Notes: generated by a model not told the origin, from the sequence alone. A stretch of 64,000 nucleotides of DNA from Tanypteryx hageni (GCA_028673005.1 CM054116.1:37420854-37484853), one strand, 5' to 3'; shown: positions 23,175-33,799, numbered from the stretch's first letter. Numbers and translations are program-made.

Positions 23175-23933
23175 ACCAGTAATATCAGGCTTTTTGCGGA
23201 TGACACCGTAGTCTATAGAGAAATTAGTGGTCCTAGCGACCATCGTCAGCTTCAGGATGATCTGGATGCGTTATCTGTTTGGTGCAAGGAATGGCAGCTA
23301 GAAATCAATCAGAAAAAGAGTAACGTTCTAAACTTTTGGAAATCTAGAAGCCCATCGTCCGTGTTTACCTACTCGATAGATGGTGAGATCATTCCTGTTT
23401 CGGAATCCGTGAAATACCTCGGGGTAACCTTGAATCGTGACCTGTCTTGGGACACCCACATAAGACGAGTGATAGGTGCGGCAAATAAGAAGTTGGCTTT
23501 TGTGCGTAGGATAGTCAGGAAAAGCACGGAAAAGGTGAGAGAATCCTGTTATTTATCGTTGGTTAGACCTCAAATGGAATACGCAGCAGCGGTTTGGGAT
23601 CCATATCAGAGGGGACTCATAAAGGATTTAGAAAAAATACAGCGGCGAGCAGCTAGATTCGTGAAAAAGAATTACGATAAAAAACAGAGCGTTACGTTAC
23701 TCATTGATGAGTTGAGTTGGCCATCGTTGAAAGATCGTAGATTACAGGCGAGACTTAAACTTCTAGATAAATATAGGTCGGAGATATTCGTAAATGAAAT
23801 GAAGGATATTATTCGACAACCAACGTATATCGGACGGAGGGATAATGACGACAAGATTCGCGAAATAGATAGTAGGACGGAGAGGTATAAGGAGTCCTTT
23901 TTCCCTAGGACAATACGTGACCACAATAGATAA
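23175..23933 (+). pseudogene. LINE reverse transcriptase C-terminal half, uninterrupted frame
   Basis: 252 codons without a stop from 23175 (the preceding in-frame stop is at 23172) to TAA at 23931-23933. Near residue 5 it reads RLFADDTVVYREI, the catalytic Asp-Asp motif, here intact. Then come WCKEWQLEINQKK (about residue 42), SVKYLGVTLNRDLSWDTHI (about 77), RRVIGAANKKLAFVRR (about 96), SLVRPQMEYAAAVWDP, KIQRRAARFVKKNYD, a SLKDRRLQARLKLLDKY block and FFPRTIRDHNR at the end. There is no proper start codon and the upstream two thirds of the protein are missing, so it cannot encode an active enzyme. The intact frame suggests it is younger than its neighbours. Confidence 0.92.
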
Positions 23934-24030
23934 CAGTGAATAATAATTAGTTAGGAACTTGGTGCGCGGCACCCCCTGCCATCCACCGTCAAGGTGACTT
24001 GCAGGGTAATATGTAGATGTAGATGTAGAA
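23175..24030 (+). mobile_element. 5'-truncated CR1/L2-type LINE, best-preserved copy
   Basis: Starts inside the reverse transcriptase just before the FADD motif and runs to the 3' end: open frame, short 3' UTR, stem-loop (23974-24006) and ATGTAG tail (about 24011-24028). The abrupt 5' end in the coding region is the normal outcome of incomplete reverse transcription. Same family as 14546-16977 but a distinguishable variant in the UTR. Confidence 0.92.
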
Positions 24031-24034
24031 ACCT

Positions 24035-24645
24035 TGAATATTCTAACACACCTTTCTAAATTTCTACTATAATGACTATGCATTTATATTTACTATTTGA
24101 CTTTATATTATACTCGTTATATATTAACTTTATGGTTAACACCTGGCCGATTAAGCCTCTCTTTAACGTTCAATGATACTAATAATAAGCGTCATAGACA
24201 CTGACTCGACTATCAATACCTAAGTAGTATAAAGCTGCCGCTTACCGGCTTTAAATCGTGCTTGCTCATATTCAGTGTTAACAGGTGTAAGAAAAGATCT
24301 CTAGGTAACTTTTGCATAAAATGAATTAAGATACGGACGTAGGAATATTTTTCTTTTAGCATAAATTTGACATGGCTGTAAAATAATTTCTTAAACAACT
24401 TTTAACTAAAAGTATTAATTTTGAAAATTGTGAAAGAATGAAGTCTGTCATTACCTACATTTCTCCCGTACCCCCTTATGCCTTCAAGTGTACCACTAGG
24501 TGTACGCATACCATAGTTAGAGAAAACCTGATCTAGAAGATTGAGCATTTTTTTCCACGAAAAAGTTATTTATAAAACGTTTTTTATTGTATACCTCAGT
24601 AACCATGAAAAAACATTTTCCCCATTTCACACAATAAAATATTTA
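24035..24645. other. AT-rich non-coding DNA
   Basis: Nothing recognised. A GTGTACCACTAGGTGTACGC word at 24489-24508 is partly palindromic but isolated. Confidence 0.4.
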
Positions 24646-24649
24646 TGTC

Positions 24650-25276
24650 ACGGTAAATGTGCTTAGTCCGGTAAATGTGTACATTTCCCGGTTAATGTGC
24701 ACATTTACCACCAAGTTCGGTAAATGTAAGTATAACATACTTTTACCGATTGGATTGGGGAAATGTACACATTTACCTAGAGATTGTCAAATGTGGATAA
24801 ACGTCGCAACACAGGCCACAACATGGCGACGTCGCGAACATCTGTTGCAGTTTACAATTACTGTAAATGTGCTTGTCCAGTAAATGTGTAAATTTCCAGG
24901 TAAATGTGCACAACTAACTAAAGTAAACTTGAGCATGAAGGAAAATTTTACTCGGTCCCACCGGGTTGGGTAAGTTAGTCGAAGCGTTTTTGATCCCTCC
25001 TCACGTTCACTGTGTTCCCCCCTTCGGTTGGGGAGCGTTCATCTTAATATATACCAATGGAGTCGAACCCTCCTTGATTTTTGTTATAAATTAACGTAAT
25101 TATTAGCGTAGCATTTCTCATTCTTACTTATTTCCACATTTGCCAAGGCACATCGGTAGAAGTGCACATTTATCGGGAAATGTACGGATAATATGTATTT
25201 CTGTAAACTTAAACTTACATTTATCGAGATTGGTGGTAAATGTGCACATTTGCCGGTAAATGCACACATTTCCCTA
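24650..25276. repeat. cluster of palindromic TAAATGTGCACATTTA motifs in inverted arrangement
   Basis: Words close to the perfect 20-bp palindrome GGTAAATGTGCACATTTACC recur at 24670-24688, 24690-24709, 24758-24777 and 25234-25253. Half-sites occur at 24652, 24719, 24862, 24882, 24899, 25132 and 25161. The block 24652-24735 is repeated directly at 24862-24913 and inverted at about 25205-25280. Each block includes TTACCACCAA next to the palindrome. The interior (about 24925-25075) is unrelated and more GC-rich. The layout resembles a non-autonomous DNA transposon with complex termini, but no target duplication was identified. Confidence 0.75.
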
Positions 25277-25284
25277 TTACGTAC

Positions 25285-25640
25285 CTTTACCATAACATTT
25301 ATATGAAATCTCGAGCGATTTAATTAAGACAAAAATTAGCGTTCGGGTCACCAGTTTGATATGCCTATTATGCGTAGATAGAACGGTTATTAGATACTTT
25401 AAATGTCAAATTCAGAGTAGTCAAAATGAATCTCTGTTCGCTTTAATCGCTTCTTCTAAACTATTTTCGGTTTTTCGACTATTATCGGTAAAAAGTTTCA
25501 CCCCTGCAAAACTAAAAATTGAGAAAATCGGATAAAATATCTAAAAATGGAAGTACAGCGAGGGGAAGCCAGTGTCAGAACGAGTTCGGGACCAAGTTGT
25601 TTGGTTAAGTAGACCCGAAAAGTAGTAGTTTATGTCGGAG
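25285..25640. other. non-coding DNA, nothing recognised
   Basis: AT-rich spacer. Confidence 0.4.
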
Positions 25641-25719
25641 TGTCAATCCCGCAGACATTTACCCTTCCTACCTTTTTTGCGCTGGTACAAAGGCACCGAA
25701 AAGCTCATCACGTCACTCT

Positions 25720-26060
25720 GGAATCACCCACCTCCCGACATAAACGCCTATTTCTCTCTCTCCCTTTCCTCCTTGAGCCTCCCTCCCACTTCGCCGCACA
25801 CCCCATTGGCTTAGCATTCCGCCATTCCATCTCATATGACTAAGGCTCTCTCGTTCCTCGCCGAGGCTTAAGCCGTTGACCTCATCTCCCTTTTCCTCCT
25901 CCGTTCTTCGTCTTTCCCTTTAACGGCTCCTCGAATGTGTGTTTAGGCTTTCTCTTTGCAGACGCGAACTGAGTGTTCGGGAAAACAAAGGAGGGATAAC
26001 CCCTTTCCTCCGACCCTTTGCCGAAGCAGGCTATATCTCCCTATCCCTCCATATTATACT
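25720..26060 (-). repeat. pyrimidine-rich stretch
   Basis: CT-dominated + strand with some mixed sequence. Overlapping frames are low-complexity. Confidence 0.5.
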
Positions 26061-26066
26061 TCCTCT

Positions 26067-26088
26067 CGCGCGCGCGCACACACACATA
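26067..26088. repeat. (CG)n(CA)n alternating tract
   Basis: Five CG units run into CA units, another short alternating purine-pyrimidine tract. Confidence 0.85.
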
Positions 26089-26089
26089 T

Positions 26090-26640
26090 TCAGCACGGCG
26101 CAGATGCTTGAATCCCACGCGGAGGGCAAAGCAAAATCTTAATGTCGTCCAACGCATTTCCTTCCGATCCGTGGGCACATAAAGCAATAAAAGCGGCTCC
26201 GGAGTCTGTTTACAAATACGAGAAGTGTGCATGTCTCAGATATCGCCTTCCTTGTTAATTTCATCTAGATTCTTCTTCCTCTGACCATACTCTCGAGGAT
26301 TAATTTGACTGGTCTTCTTTAGCTGGTGCGACGTACCTAGATGATTATTTGTATGTTGCGTAACACATACCTACCAAAAAGTAGCTGTAAGATCTAATTG
26401 TTTTTAAAAAATGGGTGGCAATTCCTATACTTCTTTGAAAGGTTTATTTTTTACTTAGCTTAACAAGAGATTTGTTTGAAGCTATCAAAAGAATGATTCT
26501 CTAAGATACAAAGTGCTCGGTTTCGAAGTGACGGTCACGGATGAAATTTTGCACTTGAAAATTGAAAAATTGATAATAATTTAATCATCGACGCCCTTTG
26601 ATGAAAATTAAATTTGAAATTAATTAAAATATAGGGGATG
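26090..26640. other. AT-rich non-coding DNA
   Basis: No recognised element. Confidence 0.4.
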
Positions 26641-26646
26641 ATATGT

Positions 26647-27102
26647 AAATACCTCCGAAGACTTTGGGAGCTTGTTAAGTGGTTCAAAATAAAGAGAAAA
26701 GTTCATATGATTATATATCGAGATACAGCTCCATTTGGTCCATGCCGCTGAGTGGGAGTTGGCGTCATAGAAGGAATAAAAAAAGCAGCATTGTAGTGTG
26801 TAACTTTATTAATGTTCTCAACAATCCTATGAAATCCTTAAGATGAGGGACTAAAGCGTGCATACGTTTGGAAGGTCTTTTTGAACATTTATTATGATTT
26901 TTAAGCATTTCATAGGATTGTTGAGAACATTAATAAAGTTATGAACTACAATGCTGCTTTTTTTATTCCTTCTATGACCCCAACTCCCACTCAGAGGCAT
27001 GGACCAAATGGAGCTGTATCTTGTAAAATATATATAATCATATGAACTTTTCTCTTTATTTCGAACCGCTTAACAAGCTCCCGAAGTTTTCGGAGGCATT
27101 TT
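26647..27102. repeat. long inverted repeat (hairpin), arms about 195 bp, loop about 61 bp
   Basis: The left arm 26647-26840 matches the reverse complement of 26902-27102 nearly base for base. By eye there are about a dozen substitutions and one gap of 6-7 bp (near 26722 against the TATTTTAC patch at 27020-27030). Long perfect stretches include AAATAAAGAGAAAAGTTCATA, ATACAGCTCCATTTGGTCCA and the run from AATAAAAAAAGCAGCATTG. The loop is 26841-26901. No coding frame spans it. A transcript from either strand would fold into one long duplex. Alternatives are a palindromic (foldback) DNA element or two head-to-head copies of a short repeat. No target duplication is evident. Confidence 0.9.
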
Positions 27103-27104
27103 GC

Positions 27105-28370
27105 AGTTTAGGGAATACAAAATTTTAGTTAATTAACATAAGGAAACAACGCAAAAAATTCTTAATTAGCTTTTTAAAGTACGAAAAAATAAAATTCCCA
27201 AGTATGATATCAAGAAATTATATTTAGAGATTTATGTTACTTTCTTTAGTAAAGCCAGCATATATATGAATCTTGAATTATCTTATAGCAAGAAACTATT
27301 TTAAAGTCGTGTTCTTTAAAAACAAGCTGTGCTTTCATATTAATGAGAACTAAATATAAAATTTTGATCTTATATTTCCCAGAATTTTAATAGGAATATA
27401 TATTATGGTTTGATATTCAGTCAAAAATTAAAGTTCATATTCATCATGGACCATGACATTTTAAAAATTATTTCAAAAAATGTTTTATACGAATTGATGA
27501 AAAGATAACATTATCAGCATAGAATTAGTAAAAACAATTACTGAAGCGTTTTTTTGAATGATTCACTCGTACGCTTATGAACTTCTCATTAAATATTCCG
27601 CAATCGAATGAAAATTTCACCGGAAATAATTTTTCAAGCAATTTCAAAATTGTGCAAACTAATTTCTCTAAGATTTCCACGTTCAGGAAATGTCTAAGAA
27701 AGCTTATTAATCGGTTTTACCTGAAAATATATTGCAGAAATATCTCCCTTTGATAATCTCCGAGCATCATATATCGTGAACAAACGGAGAGTTGGAAACG
27801 AAACCAGAGGCCCGCCCACCGTGTTATCTTATGATTTTTCTCTCCAACTCGCCGCTGACCTTTTCGTTCAGCTCATTGGATATTTATGTCGCTTATACTT
27901 TCGGGAGCTTGCTCTTTCTTTGAAGCAAATACCTTTCTTCTCCCTATTCGTGAAGAAAAAGTTTCGAAAGAATGGGATATAGGTAAATAATGAATTAATA
28001 AAAGAGAAATAGTTTGCAAGGCGTACCTGTACCATATTTTACAAATCCTACAAGACGATGTACCTATTTATTATTCTAAGAAAAGTTTATGGATGGTTTT
28101 TCGATAGTATTATAACCTCTGAGGTGTCTACTTATTCGCGAGAATTATTTAAGCCAGAGTAGCTTAAATCCCATCGTAAAACATTTTTTCCTGTAGTGAC
28201 AGGTTAAAGATTTGGTCAACGGAGGAGGTTTGCACGAACTTTGATAGTACAAAAAATAAACAAAATCGGGCGGTTGCCTAGGTTATCGTAAAAAAGTACT
28301 GCGAAAAAAGAGGTTACAGAAAAGTTAAGGAAATATAGAGGCTCGTGAAAAATGCAACGAAATATCGTAT
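27105..28370. other. AT-rich non-coding DNA
   Basis: No recognised element. A frame at 27776-27982 has no motif. Confidence 0.45.
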
Positions 28371-28374
28371 TTCG

Positions 28375-29202
28375 CCGTTTTCTCTCTCTCCCCCCCTTTC
28401 TTTCTCTCCTCCCTCTCTCCTCCCACTTTTCCTATTTGGCATTTGAATCGTTCTTCCGCTTCACTTTGGTGCTTTAACTCTAGCACTTTCTTTTACCCCA
28501 TCCGACCTTCCATAGCCCTCCCGTCCCCAGCTCGAAAATCCACCTCTTCGCTTTCCCTACATTCGCTCCTCTTTTTCCTCTTCAACCTCGACGCTCTCCT
28601 ACCGTGATCACGCACACACGCACTCACTGGCCCAGCCCGCTTCCGTCCACAATCCTTTACATCCGTCTAAAATGCCTCCCCCAAAAGTGTTCCACTTTAT
28701 ACGTATTTCAGACGTGTGCGTAGAACGGAGCGCCGCCCAGGAGGGAAAAAAACTCCAGCCTCCTCGACAATTTCGCGTGCGTAACGTTCTCGACTCCCTC
28801 ATTTACCCTATCCCTACCTGCATTTTCCCTCTTCCCCTTTGCAAAAAATAACACTCCCCTCTTCTCTTTTTTCTGCTTTTATGTATTTTTTCTTTTTGAA
28901 ACCTTTGCTCCACGTGTTAATCCTTCCATCCCGCTCTTTTCATTTTACTCCTCCTCGTAAAAAAATTCCTCCTATTCCTCTCCCCCTACTTCTGAAATAA
29001 AGAAAAAAGAATAGCGCTTCCTTCTAGTCTTACAACCCCTCGCCGTCATGGGCGCCGCCATCGAGGAGGCCTTTAATGGCACGAGATTGCATCTCTTCTT
29101 CTTCTTTCTGCCATCAGCGCCCCATCCTCCTCAGTCCTCCCGATTCATCACTACCTTTCCTTTCTTTCTATTCTAACTCTTCAAACTCCATTCAAATTTA
29201 CG
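28375..29202 (-). repeat. pyrimidine-rich island
   Basis: CT-dominated + strand (CTCTCTCCCCCCC near 28380, repeated CTCCTC/CTTCC words), with a mixed CpG-containing patch at about 28605-28800. No gene seen. Confidence 0.6.

Positions 29203-29250
<48 letters not shown>
29203..29250. repeat. (CT)n(AT)n microsatellite, left of a LINE fragment
   Basis: CT units followed by about 15 AT units, directly abutting the tail of the LINE piece at 29253. Confidence 0.95.
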
Positions 29251-29252
<2 letters not shown>

Positions 29253-29253
<1 letters not shown>

Positions 29254-29597
29254 TATCTACATCTACATGATGCCCTGGAAGTCACCTATTTGGTGGATGG
29301 CAAGGGGTGAAGTGCACCAACGGTCCATAGCTTTCCTACGTTATCTTTTCCTATTATGCTCTCTTATCGTCCTAGGGGAAAACGATCCTCTATATCGCTC
29401 CGTTCTACAGTCGATCTCGCGAATCTTATCCTCACTGTCCTGCCTTCCGAGATACGTCGGGCTTCTGATAAGTCCTACTACATCATTCGCTATTCCCTCT
29501 GACATAAATTTTATTAGTAGTTTAAATCTAGCCTGCAGCCTACGTTCTTCTAACGATGTCCATTTCAGATTTTCTGTTAATGATGTTACGCTTCGTT

Positions 29598-29600
<3 letters not shown>
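29253..29600 (-). mobile_element. LINE (CR1/L2-type) fragment sitting between two AT microsatellites
   Basis: Minus-strand copy of the 14546-16977 family. It retains the last 90 or so reverse-transcriptase codons (SVTSLTENLKWTSLEERRLQARFKL through SPTYLGRQDSEDKIREIDCRTERY to SPRTIREHNR), the 3' stem-loop (29273-29306, here with CCCTGG/CAAGGG changes) and the ATGTAG tail. Both boundaries abut AT repeats (29220-29250 and 29601-29662), which suggests insertion into an AT array with the target duplicated as AT repeat. Confidence 0.9.
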
Positions 29601-29672
<72 letters not shown>

Positions 29673-29673
29673 A
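29601..29673. repeat. (TA)n(CA)n microsatellite, right of the LINE fragment
   Basis: About 30 TA units followed by CACACACACA. The Tyr-Ile reading frames in it are artefacts. Confidence 0.95.
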
Positions 29674-29751
29674 ATTCACCCTGTCGGACCTATAACCCTC
29701 TTGTACATAAAGGAATAGTATAAGGGTAGGATATATATGGTATCTTGAAAG

Positions 29752-29887
29752 TTCACCGCCAGCAATTCATCGCCATCAATTCATCGCCAGCAATTCAACG
29801 CCGCGGAAAATTCACCGCCAGCAATTCATCGCCAAGGAAAATTCACCCCCACGGAAAATTCGTCGCCATGGGAAATTTATCGCCTCG
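29752..29887 (+). repeat. array of 14/17-bp TTCAYCGCC units
   Basis: Nine units start at 29752, 29766, 29780, 29794, 29811, 29825, 29842, 29859 and 29876. The consensus is TTCATCGCCAGCAA (14 bp), or the 17-bp form ending CRYGGAAAA. Isolated units recur at about 30787-30836 and inverted at 31033-31073. Confidence 0.9.
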
Positions 29888-30701
29888 TATAGATCACGTT
29901 CTTAACAAAGGCTGTATTAAAAATGCGTGCGCGGACTCTACGCCGACAGAAGAATATAAGGGCAAACAACCCAACTATAGAGGTTTTAATAAATACGATG
30001 TTTCATTTTTGACCGGGGACGAAATGGAAGTAATCCATATTTACAAGTAATATGCCAATTTGTTATGACAACCGAATGAGATTTTTTTAAATAATGATAT
30101 GCAGAAAAAGTTAACTGAGTAAGGGAGTGGGTAACGGGAGGAGGATATAATATAGAAATGGAGAAGTGTGTAGAGGGAGAAGGAACGGGGAGGACGTGTG
30201 CAAAATTGTAATGAAACAGGTAATATTGATATCAATCAACTAGGAATCAAATATCGGTAACTAGAAATTTAACAACAATTAAGAGTCTGCAGGAAAAGGA
30301 GGAAATAAAAGTGGTGTAGGAGATAGAGAGGAAAGGAAGGGGAATATAATGAAGGACGTTATTTTTGTAGACTCATTTGTAAATAAACAACATTATGAAA
30401 TCTATATTTTGCTTTCCATGACCCTTATTTAAAAAATGTTAAAGAAACAGGCATTATAAATTCTGCCTAGATCTTCTTGTATTTAAATATCAACAAATAA
30501 ATTATTTTAACATTTCCCGAATAAAATTTCGAGCACTTCATTTGTTAACTTACAAATCGATAATTGCGAATACCATTTTAAAAAAATATCTTTTTACTTT
30601 CTCCAGACGGAGTATAGAGAATTTATTCTTTCCTGAAAAAATCTACTTAGAGATTTCAACGGAAATACACGTTTAAATATTTCTTTGCACAGGAACAACG
30701 T

Positions 30702-30907
30702 ATGCTTAAAATAGTTTATAGTTTGGGCTGAATTTCATAACTTAAAGATTAAGTATGCTTTAAATTTTAAATCAACAATTAACCGACAAGAAAAATTGAT
30801 TCCCAACAATTTATGGCCTAAGCAAATTCATCGCCAAAGAATGCTTTTAAATTGTTTACGGTTTTGGCTGAGTTTCATAACTTAAAGATTAATTATACTT
30901 TAAATTT
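30702..30907 (+). repeat. direct repeat of about 67 bp, period 139 bp
   Basis: 30702-30768 and 30841-30907 share ATGCTT, then GGCTGARTTTCATAACTTAAAGATTAA and CTTTAAATTT. The second copy follows a TTCATCGCC unit. It lies inside the putative element 29752-31073. Confidence 0.8.
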
Positions 30908-31073
30908 ACAACTTGTAAAAATTGAAATATTATCATATTTATTAAAACCACTATAGTTGGATTATTTGCCTTTATATCCTTCTGTCGGTATATAGTCCGC
31001 AAACGCATTTGTAATACGGCTTGTGTTAATATGAGGCGATAAATTTCCCATGGCAACGAATTTTCCGTGGCGA

Positions 31074-31180
31074 TGATATATATATATATATAAATAAATA
31101 AAATATACACATATATATAATATACATATATATAATATACATATATGTATATGTATGTATATATATATATCTATATTATA
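31074..31180. repeat. imperfect (TA/CATATA)n microsatellite
   Basis: TATATA, AAATA and CATATATATAATA units at the right border of the putative element. Confidence 0.85.
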
Positions 31181-31199
31181 TATTGCGGAGGGTAGAAGA

Positions 31200-31420
31200 G
31201 GGTGGTACCTCTTCCGGACATTCGTTACATTTCTCAACCCTCTTCCCATTCGTTCTTCTATCGCCTCTTATCCCACTTTCCTTATTCTTCCGCCACCCTT
31301 TTATTCTCTCCTCGATCTATTGCATACTCCTTCCTCGTAGCTCCCCTCTCGTGCCTCATCCTCACCTCCTCCCCTAAAACATCTCTTATCCCCTTACTCC
31401 ACGCAACCACTCTCTCGGGT
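31200..31420 (-). repeat. pyrimidine-rich stretch
   Basis: CT-rich + strand with three overlapping low-complexity frames. A run of ten C follows at 31482-31491. Confidence 0.55.
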
Positions 31421-31499
31421 GCCGTAGCTGGTCGGTTCGGATGCAGATAAGGTTTTAAGGGGATGGTTAACCGGAGGGACACCCCCCCCCCTCGCGCTC

Positions 31500-33395
31500 T
31501 GAGAGACGGATGGAGGAGGAGTAATAGTTCATGTTCCGGAAAAAATCTTTCTTTGGCGCTACGGCACTAGAAGACTGTTACCTCCTCTGATGAATATTTC
31601 CTCCTTCCTACTTTGATAAATTTATGGTCACTTTTGAAGTGTAAAATAACGAAATGTACGTACATACGTCTGTGTTCATCCATGTGTGGATCCATTGCAA
31701 ATCACCAGGCAAACGCCTACATAAATACATTCATCTACACCTACGCATATTTGCTGGTACGTATCTTATATGATTACGAAGGCAGAATGCCCTTTTTTCA
31801 CTTTCGTTCCAGGAAGCTGGTAGGGACTTGTTGACTCAGCGATGTCCCTCTCTCACGTTTCATTGGAAGACGTGTATGCTCTTGGGTCAGAAGTCCGCTC
31901 TCGGACTTTGCTCCTCCTGACCTTTCCGAAGTGAAGTTTCTTTTTGTTTGCAAGCACGTCAGTGCTAACCAACCGCTTTCACTCGGATGATTTTATCAAG
32001 TTCCATGAAATAAAAATCCTTGAGGGAATGTTTTTCCAAGGGGAGAAGAATCAAAAGAGTAATGAGTGAAAATAGTACTGCAATAGTAACGAAATATTTT
32101 TACGCTATGGGGAAGGGTATTTGAAAATTTTTAATGCGAAGACGACGTTACAATTTTCTATCGGAAACTTTTATGGATTTCAACTTTTTGACTAGTCCTA
32201 AAATTCGAGTTGATATAGATTCAAAACCGAGTTTTGGTTCACTTTAGCAAAAATTGTAAATCTTTTTCGTGGATGTTCTTCAATAAAGGCTATTATTTAT
32301 TAAGCGAGATTTTTAATTTTGAAGTAGATATCCAATATGTGCATCAGAGACAATAATACAATCCTTTAAATGTTCATAAATAATTCAATTAGTTTATGAA
32401 CAAATTATAAACCTTGATTTTGTATCATGTGGTTTTACGAAAAATAGTAATATGATGGAATATTCGAGGTAATTATTGAACGAATTTATAAGTAAATTAC
32501 ATTAATACACAATTCTAACAATTTTGGCATTCATTTTATCCCTTAACGTGTCCCGATTTTGACTAAAAATTCAGTTTAACAAGTTCAAAAGTATAAAAAA
32601 TAATGCCTGAATTTTCTGTCAAAACAGCTCCTTAATTTATATGATTGTTTTACATGCAAGACTGAAAATACGGTGCAATTATTTTTCCGGGTGTTGAATT
32701 TTTCCGAATAATCTTAGCACGCATTCAACCGACCTATACTCGTATTTGTTTTTTATTCACACAAACAAGTAGGAAATCCATATTATCTTTTAAGTTTTTC
32801 CTATAGCAAAAAATAATAATTACATAATGGTTATGGTTATTAGATATGCCTAAGATAAGTACTTCTTTTTTAAAGTGCTTATTATTGAATAAAGTGGTGA
32901 ATATGAAAGTACTGCCATTACATTTGGTAACGGATCTCGAAGTTCTAGAAAAATAAATAGTTGGTCTCTTAATGGATGTTAATAAAGGAGGCGCAGATAT
33001 AATTTGATTAAAATAATTGAATGGTTTTGTGACAAATTTATCATCCAGAGACATATTTATGCAATATCACGATGAAGCGATAGAAAAAAGTCCAATTTTT
33101 CATTTTGGATTCGAGATAAAAACGAGCGGTCAACTGTTAAAACAACTACTGCTATTAGGTTGTAGGAAAATGGGGAGTGTTTTGTGTGAAAGAAGCGGAA
33201 TAGCTTACCTTATGAAGCTAGGCCACTCACGGTGGCGTCCTAACCTGATAAGCCATAGTTAAAGCGGCAGGGTTAGCGTCACGGGTTACGGGTAACATGC
33301 AAGTTAAACACGCCGAGGGGTGTACAGCGTGGAGCGGGCGGTAAATATCCATTCAAGGTGGCAGTGGCATTTGAGGAAAGTGAGAGTTAATGAAA
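31500..33395. other. AT-rich non-coding DNA
   Basis: No recognised element. Frames at 32734-33054 (-) and 33017-33262 (+) overlap, oppose one another and have no motif. Confidence 0.4.
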
Positions 33396-33399
33396 ATCA

Positions 33400-33790
33400 A
33401 ATGAAATCGGTAATTTGGAGTGGATTTCAGAGTGAAATTACGGCATGTACTTTGTCCACTTTAACCTGCCAGGATTAATTGGATAGAGCTAATACGCACC
33501 CACGCAATTAATCTAGAAAATATTGTCTGTGTGCGTGTCAACGTAGCTGACCGTGAAATGTAACAGATTTCACGGCAGTTGATGGACTTAATTAATGGTT
33601 ATATATTACCAATAAAAGCGATGGGGGTGTCATAATAGAAGAATTAACACTGCAAAAGGATTGTCGTCAGAGATAAGCCATCAATTATTCATTATACAAG
33701 CAAATTGCTTAATTGGTTTACGCGGCAATTGTGTGCGTAAAGGCCTTATCCACATTCGTCACGTGCTGTATTCTAACCTCGCTAAATAGC
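33400..33790. promoter_or_regulatory. possible enhancer-like stretch with clustered TAAT sites
   Basis: Balanced-composition, repeat-free block with many homeodomain-type cores: GGATTAATTGG (33471), GCAATTAATC (33505), CTTAATTAATGG (33588), CATCAATTATTCATTA (33679) and GCTTAATTGG (33708). It also contains a perfect inverted repeat CCGTGAAAT/ATTTCACGG (33551-33575, 7-nt loop) and CACGTG (33761). Site density and the contrast with surrounding AT-rich decay suggest constraint, but this is inference from sequence alone. Confidence 0.25.
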
Positions 33791-33799
33791 TCCAAACAT

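Larger units (their letters stand above)
29752..31073. mobile_element. putative non-autonomous element with inverted ends and a TTCATCGCC array
   Basis: The segment 29851-30004 reappears inverted at about 30930-31073 with clear similarity over about 140 bp. Both contain GGAAAATTCGTYGCCATGGGAAATTTATCGCCTC, then GCGGACTNTANNCCGACAGAAG, and CCAACTATAGNGGTTTTAATAAATA. The left end extends outward into an array of nine 14- or 17-bp units; the right end carries three such units. The interior of about 0.9 kb is AT-rich without a usable frame. Long inverted ends with outer short tandem motifs fit a non-autonomous DNA transposon. Superfamily and target duplication could not be determined, and the right end runs into a TA repeat. 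Confidence 0.65.

Noticed and set aside
29752..29887. CRISPR-like array
   Set aside because: Units are 14-17 bp with no unique spacers of fixed length, in a eukaryotic repeat.
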